Counted from the first letter of the stretch, positions 1 through 8,539 are shown. The stretch: 64,000 nucleotides of DNA from Bradyrhizobium sp. CER78 (GCF_029846235.1 NZ_JARVWP010000006.1:434001-498000); one strand, 5' to 3'. The notes: generated from the sequence alone by a model not told the origin. Made by a program: numbers and translations.

Positions 1-417
1 GGCCGATCCGAGCGCCGGGCGGTGGCTGAACGCGATGTCGATGCGGTCAGTGGGCATCGCGTCGGGCGCGCGTTCCGGCCACTCGATCAGCGCGACGATG
101 TCGTCGGGCAGCGGCGACAGCCCGATCTCCTCGAGTTCGCTGGCGTCATTGATGCGGTAGAGATCGGCATGAACCAGCGGAAACGGCGGCAGCTCGTAGC
201 TCTGCGCCAGCGTGAAGGTCGGGCTCGGCACTTCCAGCGTATCGTCGGCGGCGAGGTAGCGGATCAGCGCGCGGGCGGCCGCGGTCTTGCCGGCGCCGAG
301 GTCGCCCGACAGCGTGACGACGTCGCCGGCGCCGATCAAGAGCGCAAGGTCGGCCATCAGCTCTGACGTCGCGGTTTCGTTCGCGAGCGCCACCGAGAAT
401 GTCGAGGTCGCCGTCAT
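1..417 (-). CDS. tsaE: TsaE, tRNA t6A37 synthesis ATPase (partial, runs off the left edge)
   Basis: ATPase that works with TsaB and TsaD to place threonylcarbamoyladenosine at A37 of ANN-decoding tRNAs, in the cytoplasm. The visible 139 residues start MTATSTFSVALANE and carry a Walker A motif (GDLGAGKT, about residues 38-45), the family motif SPTFTL, and HADLYR. The C-terminus lies outside the window, so a fused phosphotransferase domain, which I recall in some alphaproteobacteria, cannot be checked. The ATG at 415-417 overlaps the TGA of the upstream kinase by 4 bp (ATGA), so the two are probably cotranscribed. tsaB is also in this window near 47 kb. Confidence 0.93.
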   Translation of the reverse strand, partial: MTATSTFSVALANETATSELMADLALLIGAGDVVTLSGDLGAGKTAAARALIRYLAADDTLEVPSPTFTLAQSYELPPFPLVHADLYRINDASELEEIGLSPLPDDIVALIEWPERAPDAMPTDRIDIAFSHRPALGSA

Positions 418-2924
418 TCGGCAGCGTTGCGATGTGCGGTCTGGTCGATCGGGAAGTCGCAGGTCACGGTCGTGCCGCGACCTACGGTCGAATCGACGCG
501 CACCCGGCCGCCATGCAGCTCGACGAAGGAGCGGACCAGCGACAGGCCGAGCCCGGCGCCGCGATGCCGCGAGCCGTGCGAGTGGCTCTCGAACCAGTTG
601 AACACCTTGTCGCGCATCTCGGCCGGAATGCCGGGACCGGCGTCGGTCACCGCGAACACCACGCTGTGCTCGGTGCGGTGCGCGCTGATCGTGACGGTCG
701 CATCATGCGGCGAGAAGCCGACGGCGTTGGCGAGCAGATTGTAGAGCACCTGCACCACGCGCCGCTCGTCGCCGACGAAGGCGCCGATGTTGGGCTCGAT
801 ATCGACCTTTAGCGTGATGCGGTCGGTCGCGAGGCGATCCTGGATGCCTTCGGCCGCGGCCTCGATCGCCTGGCCGATATTGACCGGGCCGAGCTCGAGC
901 TTCATCGCGCCGGCATCGATGGTGGCGAGATCGAGAATGTTGTTGGTCAGCGCCAGCAGCGCGTTGGTGGATTTGGTGACGTAGTCGAGATACTCAGCCT
1001 GCTTCGGCGTCAGCGGTCCGGTCGAGGGATCGCTGAGGAAATGCGCGAAGCCGATGATGGTGGTGAGCGGCGCGCGCAGCTCGTAGGAGACGTGGTGGAC
1101 GAAATCCACCTTCATCTGGTCGGCGGCTTCCAGCGCCTCGTTGCGTTCGCGCAGCGCCCGCTCGACATTCTCGGTGTCGGTGATGTCCTGGAACGCCAGC
1201 AGGGTCTTGCCGTCGGGCAGCGGGATGGTCATGCAATTCAGCACGCTGCCGTCCTTGCGCTCCAGCTTGAGCGCAACCTGGGCGCGGTTCTCGATCGCGG
1301 TGATCGATTCCCTCAGGGTGCGCCAGGTCAGGGCATCGTCGAACAGCGGCCGGCACAGCGCTTCCACTTGCTCGATATGCGGTTCGCCCTGCAGCGCGTC
1401 GGCCGGCAGCTTCCACATCTTGGCGAAAGGCGGGTTGAACAGCTCGGCGCGGCCGTTGCTGCCGAACACCGTGACCGCTTCGCCGAGATTGTCGAGGGTC
1501 TCGCGCTGCACCCGCGTCAGGCGGTCGTAGCGGCGCGCGAGGTCGAGGCTCTCGGTGACGTTGTCGAACAGATAGGTGACGCCGCCCTCGAGGTTCGGCG
1601 TGGTGACGACGCTGATGGCGCGGCCGTCCGGCAGGAACCAGGTGTAGGTCTCGGATTCGACCGCGCGATAGGCCTCGTGCAGCTTGGCCTTCCAGGCGCG
1701 GAAGTCCGGCTGCTCGGGCAGCTTGCGGTTGGCGCGCAGCCGGTCCAGCACGCTGGAATCGTCGGGGTTGCTGTCGAGGAAGGCCTGATCGAGGCCCCAC
1801 AGCCGCCGATAGGACTCGTTGTAGAAGGTCAGCCGCCGGTCGGCATCGAATACCGCGACGCCGGAGGACAATTGGTCAAGGGTGCGGCGGTGCGCTTCGA
1901 CCATCCGCGCGATCGCCGCGCGCAGCGCCGCGGCTTCGCTGGCATCGATCGCGATCCCGGCGCTGCCGCCGGAGAGCTTCAGTGCCTGGACGTCGTAGAT
2001 CCGCCGCTCGCCGCTGACCACGATCGGCAGCCGCGCGGCATAGCTCGCATTGTCATTGAGCGCGCGGGTCAATTCGCCGCGCTGGTCGCTTTCGAGCAGT
2101 TCGAGATTGCGCTGCAGCGCGTCCGACACGCTCTTGCCCTCGGTGGCGCGGACATAGGCCGCGTTGGCATAGCGCAAATTGCCCTCGAGGCTCTTGGCCC
2201 AGATCGGCCAGGGGGCGGCAGCGGCGAAATCGCGCAGCAGCTCGGTCTCCTCCTGCAGCGTCTTGTAGCGCAGGTTGGATTCGGCGAGCTCGCGGCGCAG
2301 GCCGCCGAGCTCGCGGATCCGCACGATGGCCTGGCCGCCGATCGCGCGGCCCATCGCCTCGATGGCGCGGCCGGCCGAGGTCGAGAGGTTGAGCAGGAAC
2401 GCCTCGCCCTTCTCGCGCAGCGCGTCGACCGCGTGGTCCATCTGCAGCGCCGGCTCGGGCGGCAGCCAGGTTCCGAAGGCGAGGATGCGCTGCGGCGGGC
2501 CTTCCTGCGACATCACCAGCGAGATGTCGCCCGAGATCTGCGGCCGGTTGTCGCCCGCGGCCCAGGAGATCAGCACCTGCGGCTCGACGAACAGCAGCGC
2601 GCGCAGCCGGTCCGATTGCGCTTGCAGATCCGTGATCTCGGACTGCAGCTGCTCCTCGTTCCGCGTCGCGCGCAGGCGGGTGCGCATCAACAGGATCGCG
2701 GCGACGGCGGAGAAGCCGACCAGCGCGAACGACGTCGCGAGGACCGCGACCTCCTGGTGATTGAAGCCGAAATGATCCGACATCGCCTGGGCCACCAGGC
2801 CCTCGGCGGCGAACGAGGTGCGGGCCGGCAGCAATGCTGACATGGCGAGCCCAATCATGCCGTCGCGCGCCAGTGAGGTGCATGACAGCAGGGTTCGACG
2901 CATTGCCGCGACTACGCCCGACAT
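414..2924 (-). CDS. divL: DivL-like PAS-domain pseudo-histidine kinase
   Basis: Membrane-anchored PAS/kinase protein of 836 residues from the ATG at 2924; a TTG at 2945 in frame is a weaker start. One membrane segment lies at about residues 58-80 (VAVLATSFALVGFSAVAAIL), followed by a short coiled coil, several PAS-like regions, a HisKA helix pair and a HATPase domain with DAGPGIP and GAGLGLSLV. In the H-box the normal phosphoacceptor His is Tyr: the motif reads HHVSYELRAPL, with the TAC codon at 1083-1085 (residue 614). This is the hallmark of Caulobacter DivL, which controls CckA/CtrA through protein contacts instead of His phosphorylation. Location beside tsaE also fits DivL as I recall it. 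An ordinary sensor kinase is the alternative. Confidence 0.8.
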   Translation of the reverse strand: MSGVVAAMRRTLLSCTSLARDGMIGLAMSALLPARTSFAAEGLVAQAMSDHFGFNHQEVAVLATSFALVGFSAVAAILLMRTRLRATRNEEQLQSEITDLQAQSDRLRALLFVEPQVLISWAAGDNRPQISGDISLVMSQEGPPQRILAFGTWLPPEPALQMDHAVDALREKGEAFLLNLSTSAGRAIEAMGRAIGGQAIVRIRELGGLRRELAESNLRYKTLQEETELLRDFAAAAPWPIWAKSLEGNLRYANAAYVRATEGKSVSDALQRNLELLESDQRGELTRALNDNASYAARLPIVVSGERRIYDVQALKLSGGSAGIAIDASEAAALRAAIARMVEAHRRTLDQLSSGVAVFDADRRLTFYNESYRRLWGLDQAFLDSNPDDSSVLDRLRANRKLPEQPDFRAWKAKLHEAYRAVESETYTWFLPDGRAISVVTTPNLEGGVTYLFDNVTESLDLARRYDRLTRVQRETLDNLGEAVTVFGSNGRAELFNPPFAKMWKLPADALQGEPHIEQVEALCRPLFDDALTWRTLRESITAIENRAQVALKLERKDGSVLNCMTIPLPDGKTLLAFQDITDTENVERALRERNEALEAADQMKVDFVHHVSYELRAPLTTIIGFAHFLSDPSTGPLTPKQAEYLDYVTKSTNALLALTNNILDLATIDAGAMKLELGPVNIGQAIEAAAEGIQDRLATDRITLKVDIEPNIGAFVGDERRVVQVLYNLLANAVGFSPHDATVTISAHRTEHSVVFAVTDAGPGIPAEMRDKVFNWFESHSHGSRHRGAGLGLSLVRSFVELHGGRVRVDSTVGRGTTVTCDFPIDQTAHRNAAE

Positions 2925-3243
2925 ATGTTGCCCCAGAACGCACAAACCTTAAGGCATGATCCGGAAAAGAGGAGACCGGTGTTCCCTCACGGCAAACGTT
3001 GAACGTTCGTCCGGGGATCATGCCCAAGCAGGACCCGACAGCCCGACGAAGACCCCCCGTCGCGCTCGAATCAATCCAGAATAATCCCAACGGGACTCGG
3101 CGAGTAAGAGTCCAGACCGTGAACGCTGAATCCGCTGTGAAAAAATGCGGCCGGTGGTCTGGATTTTACGCGAATTGACTCCGCAATCGCGCGGAGAGCG
3201 CGCGCGAAGCGTGATCTGCCGGAGGCGGTCCGCACACTTCGCG
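2925..3243. other. Intergenic region upstream of divL and downstream of dut
   Basis: No gene supported. The segment 2956-3025 starts like the palindromic repeat seen complete at 12752-12800 (GCATGATCCGGAAAAG) and ends in GGGGATCATGCCC, so it is a diverged or interrupted copy. The rest presumably holds the divL promoter. Reading frames here look like out-of-frame noise. Confidence 0.5.
2956..3025. repeat. Diverged copy of the GCATGATCC palindromic repeat
   Basis: Left arm GCATGATCCGGAAAAG at about 2956 and right arm GGATCATGC near 3016-3024 match the arms of the intact element at 12752-12800, but the centre is longer and unrelated. Confidence 0.5.
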
Positions 3244-3702
3244 CTAGCGGCCGGTCGAGCCGAAGCCGCCGCCGCCACGCTCGGTCGACGACAGCACATC
3301 GACCGGAACCAGCTCGGCTCTCGTGACCGGCGCGATCACCATCTGCGCGATGCGCTCGCCGCGCCGGATCGAGAACACCTCATGGCCGTGATTGATCAGG
3401 AGCACGTTGATCTCGCCGCGATAGTCGGCGTCAACAGTGCCGGGCGAGTTCAGCACGGTCACGCCGTATTTGGCGGCGAGGCCGGAACGCGGCCGTACCT
3501 GGGCCTCATAGCCCGGCGGCAGCGCGATGGTCAGTCCGGTCGGAACCATCTCGTAGCGGCCCGGCAACAGCAGCAGCGGCGCCGACCGCGGCACCGCGGC
3601 GAACAAGTCGAGCCCGGCTGCGCCATCGGTCTGGTAGATCGGCAGCAGGAGATCTGCGCCGTGCGGCAATTGGTGGACTTCGACCTTGATGGTGGCGCTC
3701 AC
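3244..3702 (-). CDS. dut: dUTP diphosphatase (dUTPase)
   Basis: Hydrolyses dUTP to dUMP and pyrophosphate, keeping uracil out of DNA and feeding dTMP synthesis. The 152-residue length is normal for the trimeric family. All five motifs are present: AAGLDLFAA; PTGLTIALPPGYEAQVRPRS with SGLA following; GTVDADYRGE; GERIAQMVI; and the C-terminal P-loop-like GGGGFGSTGR. The start is a GTG at 3702 that overlaps the coaBC TGA in a GTGA junction. It is the last gene of the ubiE-ubiB-coaBC-dut block. Confidence 0.97.
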   Translation of the reverse strand: MSATIKVEVHQLPHGADLLLPIYQTDGAAGLDLFAAVPRSAPLLLLPGRYEMVPTGLTIALPPGYEAQVRPRSGLAAKYGVTVLNSPGTVDADYRGEINVLLINHGHEVFSIRRGERIAQMVIAPVTRAELVPVDVLSSTERGGGGFGSTGR

Positions 3703-5123
3703 GATCCGGTTCCTACTTGTCTTGCGATCCGCGACACCAGCGCGGTCGCGACCTCTTCCTTGGTCATCACAGGCCAGGAGTCGACGGTGACGTCCTTGCC
3801 CTCGCGCGAGAGCAGGTGAACCGTATTGCGGTCGCCGCCCATCACGCCGGTCGCCGGCGAGACGTCGTTGGCGACGATCCAGTCGCAGCCCTTGCGCGCG
3901 AACTTCGCCTTGGCGTTCTCGATCAGATGCTCGGTCTCGGCGGCGAAACCGATCACCAGCGGCGGCCGCTTCTCCTTGAGCTTCGAGATTGTCGCGAGGA
4001 TGTCGGGGTTCTCGACCAGCTGCAGCGGCGGCATGCCGGCCGCGGTTTTCTTCAGCTTTTGGCTGCCTTCGCTGGCGACCCGCCAGTCGGCGACCGCAGC
4101 GGCAAAGATCGCGACATCGACCGGCAGCGCGGCCTCGACCCGGTGCAGCATGTCGCGCGCGGATTCGACGCGCATCACGGCGATGCCCTGGGGATCGTCG
4201 AGCTCGACCGGGCCGGTCACCAGCACGACCTCGGCGCCGGCGGCGCGGGCGGCGGCAGCAATGGCAAAGCCCTGCTTGCCGGACGAGCGGTTGGCGATGT
4301 AGCGGACCGGATCGATCGCCTCATGGGTCGGTCCGGCCGTGATCAGCACGCGCTTGCCGGCGAGCGGGCGCGGCTGCGGCGGCCGCAGCATTCGGTCGGC
4401 GGCCGCGGCGATCTCGGTTGGCTCGGCCATCCGCCCGACCCCGGCCTCGCCGGCTTCCGCCATCTCGCCTGCGTTGGGGCCGACGGTATGGACGCCATCG
4501 CGGCGGAGCTGAAGCACATTGCGGCCGGTGGCCGGGTTGTTCCACATCAAGGGGTTCATCGCCGGCGCCAGCAGGATCGGCCGGTTGGCTGCAAGCAGCG
4601 TGGCGGTGGCGAGATCGTCGGCATGGCCCTGCGCCATCTTGGCCATCAGGTCGGCGGTCGCCGGCGCCACCACGATCAGGTCGCAGTCCCGCGCCAGGCG
4701 GATATGGCCGGCGTCGAACTCGCTCTCGGCGTCGAACAAATCGGTGTAGACGCGCTCATGCGACAGCGCGCTGGCGGCGAGCGGGGTAACGAACTGCTGG
4801 GCCGCCTTGGTCAGCACGCAGCGGACCTGGATGTGCCGTTCCTTGAGCCGCCGGATCAGATCCAGCGCCTTGTAGGCCGCAATCCCGCCGCCGATGATCA
4901 GGGTCACCTTGGGCCCGCCGGCCGCGCTGGCGGCCCGCGGAGCGGGGGCTGTAACGGCTAGGGAACCGGCCCCTAGCGCTTCCGTGGGCTCCGTACCGGC
5001 GTCTGCGAGCTCGCGGAGGATGACCCGGACCTCCTCCTCGACCGATCGCCCGTTTTTGGCCGAGCGAAGCCGCAGATAGGCCTTCAGCGCGTCGTCGAGT
5101 TTGCGGATGGTCAGGCTGGCCAT
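3699..5123 (-). CDS. coaBC: CoaBC (phosphopantothenoylcysteine synthetase/decarboxylase) with N-terminal FitA-like RHH domain
   Basis: Bifunctional coenzyme A enzyme: CoaB joins cysteine to 4'-phosphopantothenate (using CTP in bacteria) and CoaC decarboxylates the product. At 474 residues it is about 70 longer than E. coli CoaBC. The extra N-terminus (residues 1-42: MASLTIRKLDDALKAYL, then GRSVEEEVRVIL) is a clear ribbon-helix-helix domain very like the antitoxin FitA (MASVVIRNL..., GRSTEAEIRLIL). A Pro/Ala linker leads to CoaC from about residue 71 (IGGGIAAYKALDLIRRL, GHI, APATADLMAKMA, PAMNPLMW) and CoaB from about 257 (ITAGPTHEAIDPVRYI, SSGKQGFA). The usual CoaC clamp Cys (MACGE in many bacteria) is replaced by MAEAGE. 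The frame is continuous, so this is one fused protein. A perfect palindrome lies 29 bp upstream of the ATG. Confidence 0.95.
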   Translation of the reverse strand: MASLTIRKLDDALKAYLRLRSAKNGRSVEEEVRVILRELADAGTEPTEALGAGSLAVTAPAPRAASAAGGPKVTLIIGGGIAAYKALDLIRRLKERHIQVRCVLTKAAQQFVTPLAASALSHERVYTDLFDAESEFDAGHIRLARDCDLIVVAPATADLMAKMAQGHADDLATATLLAANRPILLAPAMNPLMWNNPATGRNVLQLRRDGVHTVGPNAGEMAEAGEAGVGRMAEPTEIAAAADRMLRPPQPRPLAGKRVLITAGPTHEAIDPVRYIANRSSGKQGFAIAAAARAAGAEVVLVTGPVELDDPQGIAVMRVESARDMLHRVEAALPVDVAIFAAAVADWRVASEGSQKLKKTAAGMPPLQLVENPDILATISKLKEKRPPLVIGFAAETEHLIENAKAKFARKGCDWIVANDVSPATGVMGGDRNTVHLLSREGKDVTVDSWPVMTKEEVATALVSRIARQVGTGS

Positions 5124-5151
5124 GGCACGCCCCAGGCATCATGCTCAAACA

Positions 5152-5170
5152 GTGATAGCGATGCTATCAC
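5152..5170. promoter_or_regulatory. Perfect palindrome upstream of coaBC, likely RHH operator
   Basis: GTGATAGC (5152-5159), GAT, GCTATCAC (5163-5170): 8-bp perfect arms with a 3-bp spacer in the 65-bp gap between the ubiB stop and the coaBC ATG. The half-site TGATAGC/GCTATCA is the one I recall from the gonococcal fitAB operator bound by FitA, and coaBC itself encodes a FitA-like domain. Autoregulation is inferred, not shown. Confidence 0.6.
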
Positions 5171-5188
5171 AAAGTGCATGCATTGCAA

Positions 5189-6763
5189 TCAGTGCGCACG
5201 GATGGCGAAGAAGATTGCGATCGAGGCGATGGCGATGACCCAAAGGCCGACGGTCTGCACCCGCGCCTTGCGGGCTTCGGCGCGGGCCATGTCGTCGATC
5301 GATTCCGACGACAGCATGTGGCCCTCCCGCGTCATGGTCTCCAGTTGCTCGAGCACGGTCACCGCGCGGTTGGCGATGGAAGGCAGGTTGGCGAGGACAC
5401 GGCCGAGCTCGCCCGCGCCCGAGATCGCGCCCTGGATGCGTCCGGCCGGGCCGAGATTCTGCGTGATCCATTCGCGCACCACGGGGTCGGCGATCTTCCA
5501 GATGTCGAGCTTGGGGTCGAAGCCGCGCGCCACGCCCTCGACCACCACCATGGTCTTCTGCAGCAGGATCAGTTCGGGCCGCGTCTGCATGTCGAACAGG
5601 CCGGTGACCTCGAGCAGAAGCGTGAGCAGCTTCGCCATCGAGATTTCCTCGGCGGTGCGGTTGTGGATCGGCTCGCCGATGGCGCGGATCGCCTGCGCGA
5701 AATTCTCCACCGAATGATGGCCCGGCACGTAGCCGGCCTCGAAATGCACCTCGGCGACGCGGCGATAGTCGCGGGTGATGAAGCCGAGCAGGATCTCGGC
5801 CAGGAAGCGCCGCTCCTTCAGCCCGAGCCGTCCCATGATGCCGAAATCCACGGCAACGAGGCGGCCGGCTTCGTCGAGGAACAGATTGCCCGGATGCATG
5901 TCGGCATGGAAGAAGCCGTCGCGCAGCGCGTGGCGCAGGAAGCTCTGGATCACCTTGCGGCCGAGATCGGGCAGGTCGACCTTGGCTTCTGCGAGGCGCG
6001 CGTGATCGTTCAGCGCGATGCCGTCGATCCACTCCATCGTCAGCACGCTGTGCGCGGTCCGGTCCCAATCCACGGTGGGCACGCGGAAATCCGGATCGTC
6101 GCGGGTGTTCTCGGCCATCTCGGACAGCGCGGCCGCTTCGAGCCGCAGGTCCATCTCCATCGCGACCGAGCGCGACATCGTGTTGATGACTTCGATCAGC
6201 CGAAGCCGCCGTGCCTCGGCGGAATGCGCCTCGGCCTTGTGCGCGACGAAGAAGAAATCGCTGAGATCGCGGCGGAAGCGCGCGGCGACATTGGGCCGGA
6301 GCACCTTGACCGCCACCTGCTGCCGCACGCCGTCGCGCTCGACCTCGGCGCGATGCACCTGGGCGATCGAGGCCGCGGCCACCGCGGGACCGAGATGCAC
6401 GAAGGCCTGCGCCAGCGGCCGTTCCAGCGATTGCGTGATGACGGTTTCGGCTTCTTCCTGCGCGAACGGCGGCAGCCGGTCCTGCAGGCTTTCGAGATCG
6501 CGCGCCATCGCGACGCCGACCACATCGGGCCGGGTGGCGAGGAATTGCCCGAGCTTCAGATAGGCGGGCCCGAGCCGGGTCAGCGCGCGCGACAGCCGCG
6601 GACCCGACTTGGCGGAGCGGCGCTCGATCAGCCGCGCCATCTTCAATGCGAGTTGGCCCGGCGGCGGCACCAGCGCGGGATCGACGACGCCGAACACGCC
6701 TTCGCGCGCAAACACGAAACCGGCGCGGGCAAGGCGCGCAATGTGGGACAGTGCAGAGATCAC
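5189..6763 (-). CDS. ubiB: UbiB, ABC1/ADCK-family protein for ubiquinone biosynthesis
   Basis: Atypical kinase-like ATPase needed for coenzyme Q synthesis, membrane associated. The GTG at 6763 gives 524 residues and overlaps the ubiE TGA as GTGA; a longer in-frame reading to 6814 would run into ubiE. Family marks are the KxGQ motif (YLKLGQF, residues 70-73), the Ala-rich loop AAASIAQVHRA in place of a Gly-rich loop, VKVLRP with the ion-pair Lys, DMHPGNLF, and VDFGIMGRL. The C-terminus is one hydrophobic membrane helix (VGLWVIAIASIAIFFAI). It sits between ubiE and coaBC. Confidence 0.96.
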   Translation of the reverse strand: MISALSHIARLARAGFVFAREGVFGVVDPALVPPPGQLALKMARLIERRSAKSGPRLSRALTRLGPAYLKLGQFLATRPDVVGVAMARDLESLQDRLPPFAQEEAETVITQSLERPLAQAFVHLGPAVAAASIAQVHRAEVERDGVRQQVAVKVLRPNVAARFRRDLSDFFFVAHKAEAHSAEARRLRLIEVINTMSRSVAMEMDLRLEAAALSEMAENTRDDPDFRVPTVDWDRTAHSVLTMEWIDGIALNDHARLAEAKVDLPDLGRKVIQSFLRHALRDGFFHADMHPGNLFLDEAGRLVAVDFGIMGRLGLKERRFLAEILLGFITRDYRRVAEVHFEAGYVPGHHSVENFAQAIRAIGEPIHNRTAEEISMAKLLTLLLEVTGLFDMQTRPELILLQKTMVVVEGVARGFDPKLDIWKIADPVVREWITQNLGPAGRIQGAISGAGELGRVLANLPSIANRAVTVLEQLETMTREGHMLSSESIDDMARAEARKARVQTVGLWVIAIASIAIFFAIRAH

Positions 6764-7521
6764 AAACGCCAGCCCGAATGCAGCGCCACGATGCCGCCGG
6801 AGAGGCTCTGCCACTTCACGCGCGCAAAGCCGGCGGCGCCGATCATTTCGGCGAACGCGCTCGGCCGCGGGAATTTGCGGATCGACTCGACGAGATATTG
6901 ATAGGACTCGGCATCACCGGTGACGGCGCGGCCGAGCGGCGGGATCACCTTGAAGGAGAACAGGTCGTAGATCTTGTCGAGGCCGGGCACGTCGACGGTG
7001 GAGAATTCCAGGCACAGGAAACGGCTGCCCGGCTTGAGCACGCGATAGGCCTCGCGCAGCGCGAGCTCGATCTGCGGCACGTTTCGGATGCCGAACGCGA
7101 TGGTGTAGGCGTCGAACGAACGATCGGCGAAGCCCAGCGCCTCGGCATTGCCCTCGACGAACGAGACGCGGTCATCGAGGTGCTGTTTGGTGGCGCGCTC
7201 GCGGCCGACCGCGAGCATGTCCGTATTGATGTCGCAGACCGTGGCGTGGAAGCCGGTGCCCGCGGCCTTGGCGGCCCGGAACGAGATGTCGCCGGTGCCG
7301 CCGGCGACGTCGAGCAGCGCGAACGGCCGGTTGCCTTTCGGCGGATCGAGCGTCGTGATCATGACGTCCTTCCAGGCCCGGTGCAGGCCTGCCGACATCA
7401 AATCGTTCATCAAGTCGTAGCGCTGTGCCACGCTGTGAAACACGTCGTTCACCAGCGTCTGCTTTTCGCCCAGGGGCACGTCCCTGAAGCCGAAATGGGT
7501 GGTTTGATCCGGCCGATCCAT
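6760..7521 (-). CDS. ubiE: UbiE, ubiquinone/menaquinone C-methyltransferase
   Basis: SAM-dependent C-methyltransferase acting on 2-polyprenyl-6-methoxy-1,4-benzoquinol in ubiquinone synthesis. From the ATG at 7521 it has 253 residues; a TTG one codon earlier is in frame. Family signatures include YDLMNDLMSAGLHRAWK near the N-terminus, the SAM-binding LLDVAGGTGDISF, and the late motif LPSGGIVALH-like SLSGGIVALHSGWRL at the C-terminus. First gene of the ubiE-ubiB-coaBC-dut block and divergent from mutM, an arrangement common in alphaproteobacteria. Confidence 0.96.
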   Translation of the reverse strand: MDRPDQTTHFGFRDVPLGEKQTLVNDVFHSVAQRYDLMNDLMSAGLHRAWKDVMITTLDPPKGNRPFALLDVAGGTGDISFRAAKAAGTGFHATVCDINTDMLAVGRERATKQHLDDRVSFVEGNAEALGFADRSFDAYTIAFGIRNVPQIELALREAYRVLKPGSRFLCLEFSTVDVPGLDKIYDLFSFKVIPPLGRAVTGDAESYQYLVESIRKFPRPSAFAEMIGAAGFARVKWQSLSGGIVALHSGWRL

Positions 7522-7657
7522 CAACTCACACTCTTACCTTTGGTCGCGGTTACTTCCCGCGAACCGGTATCGCTTCGCTCGAAAACGCTCCAGCCAAACC
7601 ATAGCGCGGCGGCCGCAATGGCGCTATCACGTCACTTCCAAAAGGTGAATGCCTGCC

Positions 7658-8539
7658 ATGCCGGAATTACCCGAAGTCGAGACCGTCCGCCGCGGCCTGC
7701 AACCGGCCATGGAAGGGTCCAAAATCCTCAAGGCCGAGGCCCGCCGCAAGGATTTGCGGTTTCCGTTTCAAAAAGACTTTATCGCCCGGCTCGAGGGCCA
7801 GACCATCACCGGGCTCGGCCGCCGCGCCAAATATTTGATGGCGGACCTGAACTCCGGCGATGTGCTGCTGATGCATCTGGGTATGTCCGGCTCGTTCCGC
7901 GTGCTGAAGCAGGAGGGTGCGGCGGCGCCGGGGCAATTCCACCATCCGCGCAGCGACGATCGCGCGCATGATCACGTCGTGTTCCACATGTCGTCGGGCG
8001 CAGCGGTCGTGTTCAACGATCCCAGGCGCTTCGGCTACATGAAGATCATCGCCCGCAACGCCATCGAGGATGAACCGTTGTTGAAGGGGCTTGGTCCTGA
8101 GCCGCTCGGCAACGAGTTCGACGCCGCGATGCTGGCGCGCTCCTGCCACAACAAGAAGACCAGCCTGAAGGCGGCGCTGCTCGATCAGCGCGTGGTGGCG
8201 GGGCTTGGCAACATCTATGTCTGCGAGGCGCTGTTTCGCTCGCACCTGTCGCCGCGGCGATTGGCCGCGACGCTTGCGACCAAGAAAGCGGAGCCGACCG
8301 ACCATGCCAAACGGCTGGTCGACGCGATCCATTCGGTGCTCAACCAGGCGATCAAGGCCGGCGGCTCCTCGATCAGCGACCATCGGTTGACCAACGGTGA
8401 TCTCGGCTATTTCCAGCATTCGTTCCAGGTCTACGACCGCGAAGGCGAGACATGCCGCACCTCTGGCTGCGAAGGCATCGTCAGGCGCTTCACACAGAAC
8501 GGCCGTTCGACGTTCTGGTGCCCGAAGTGCCAAAAATAA
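7658..8539 (+). CDS. mutM: MutM/Fpg, formamidopyrimidine-DNA glycosylase
   Basis: Base-excision repair enzyme that removes 8-oxoguanine and nicks the strand. The start must be the ATG at 7658, not the in-frame ATG at 7649, because the second residue Pro is the catalytic nucleophile (PELPEVETVRRGL, with Glu3 also catalytic). Other marks: RRAKYLM with the catalytic Lys, the helix-two-turn-helix stretch GLGNIYVCEAL, and a C-terminal zinc finger CRTSGC...WCPKC. The length of 293 is normal. Divergent from ubiE. Confidence 0.97.
   Translation: MPELPEVETVRRGLQPAMEGSKILKAEARRKDLRFPFQKDFIARLEGQTITGLGRRAKYLMADLNSGDVLLMHLGMSGSFRVLKQEGAAAPGQFHHPRSDDRAHDHVVFHMSSGAAVVFNDPRRFGYMKIIARNAIEDEPLLKGLGPEPLGNEFDAAMLARSCHNKKTSLKAALLDQRVVAGLGNIYVCEALFRSHLSPRRLAATLATKKAEPTDHAKRLVDAIHSVLNQAIKAGGSSISDHRLTNGDLGYFQHSFQVYDREGETCRTSGCEGIVRRFTQNGRSTFWCPKCQK

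Noticed and set aside
1041..2840. 599-codon plus-strand frame over divL
   Set aside because: Antisense shadow of the kinase gene, low-complexity His/Arg/Gln content, no domain.
3699..5148. A separate fitA-like antitoxin gene preceding coaBC
   Set aside because: The RHH domain and CoaC are in the same frame without a stop or an internal start with ribosome site between them, and no PIN toxin gene is adjacent.
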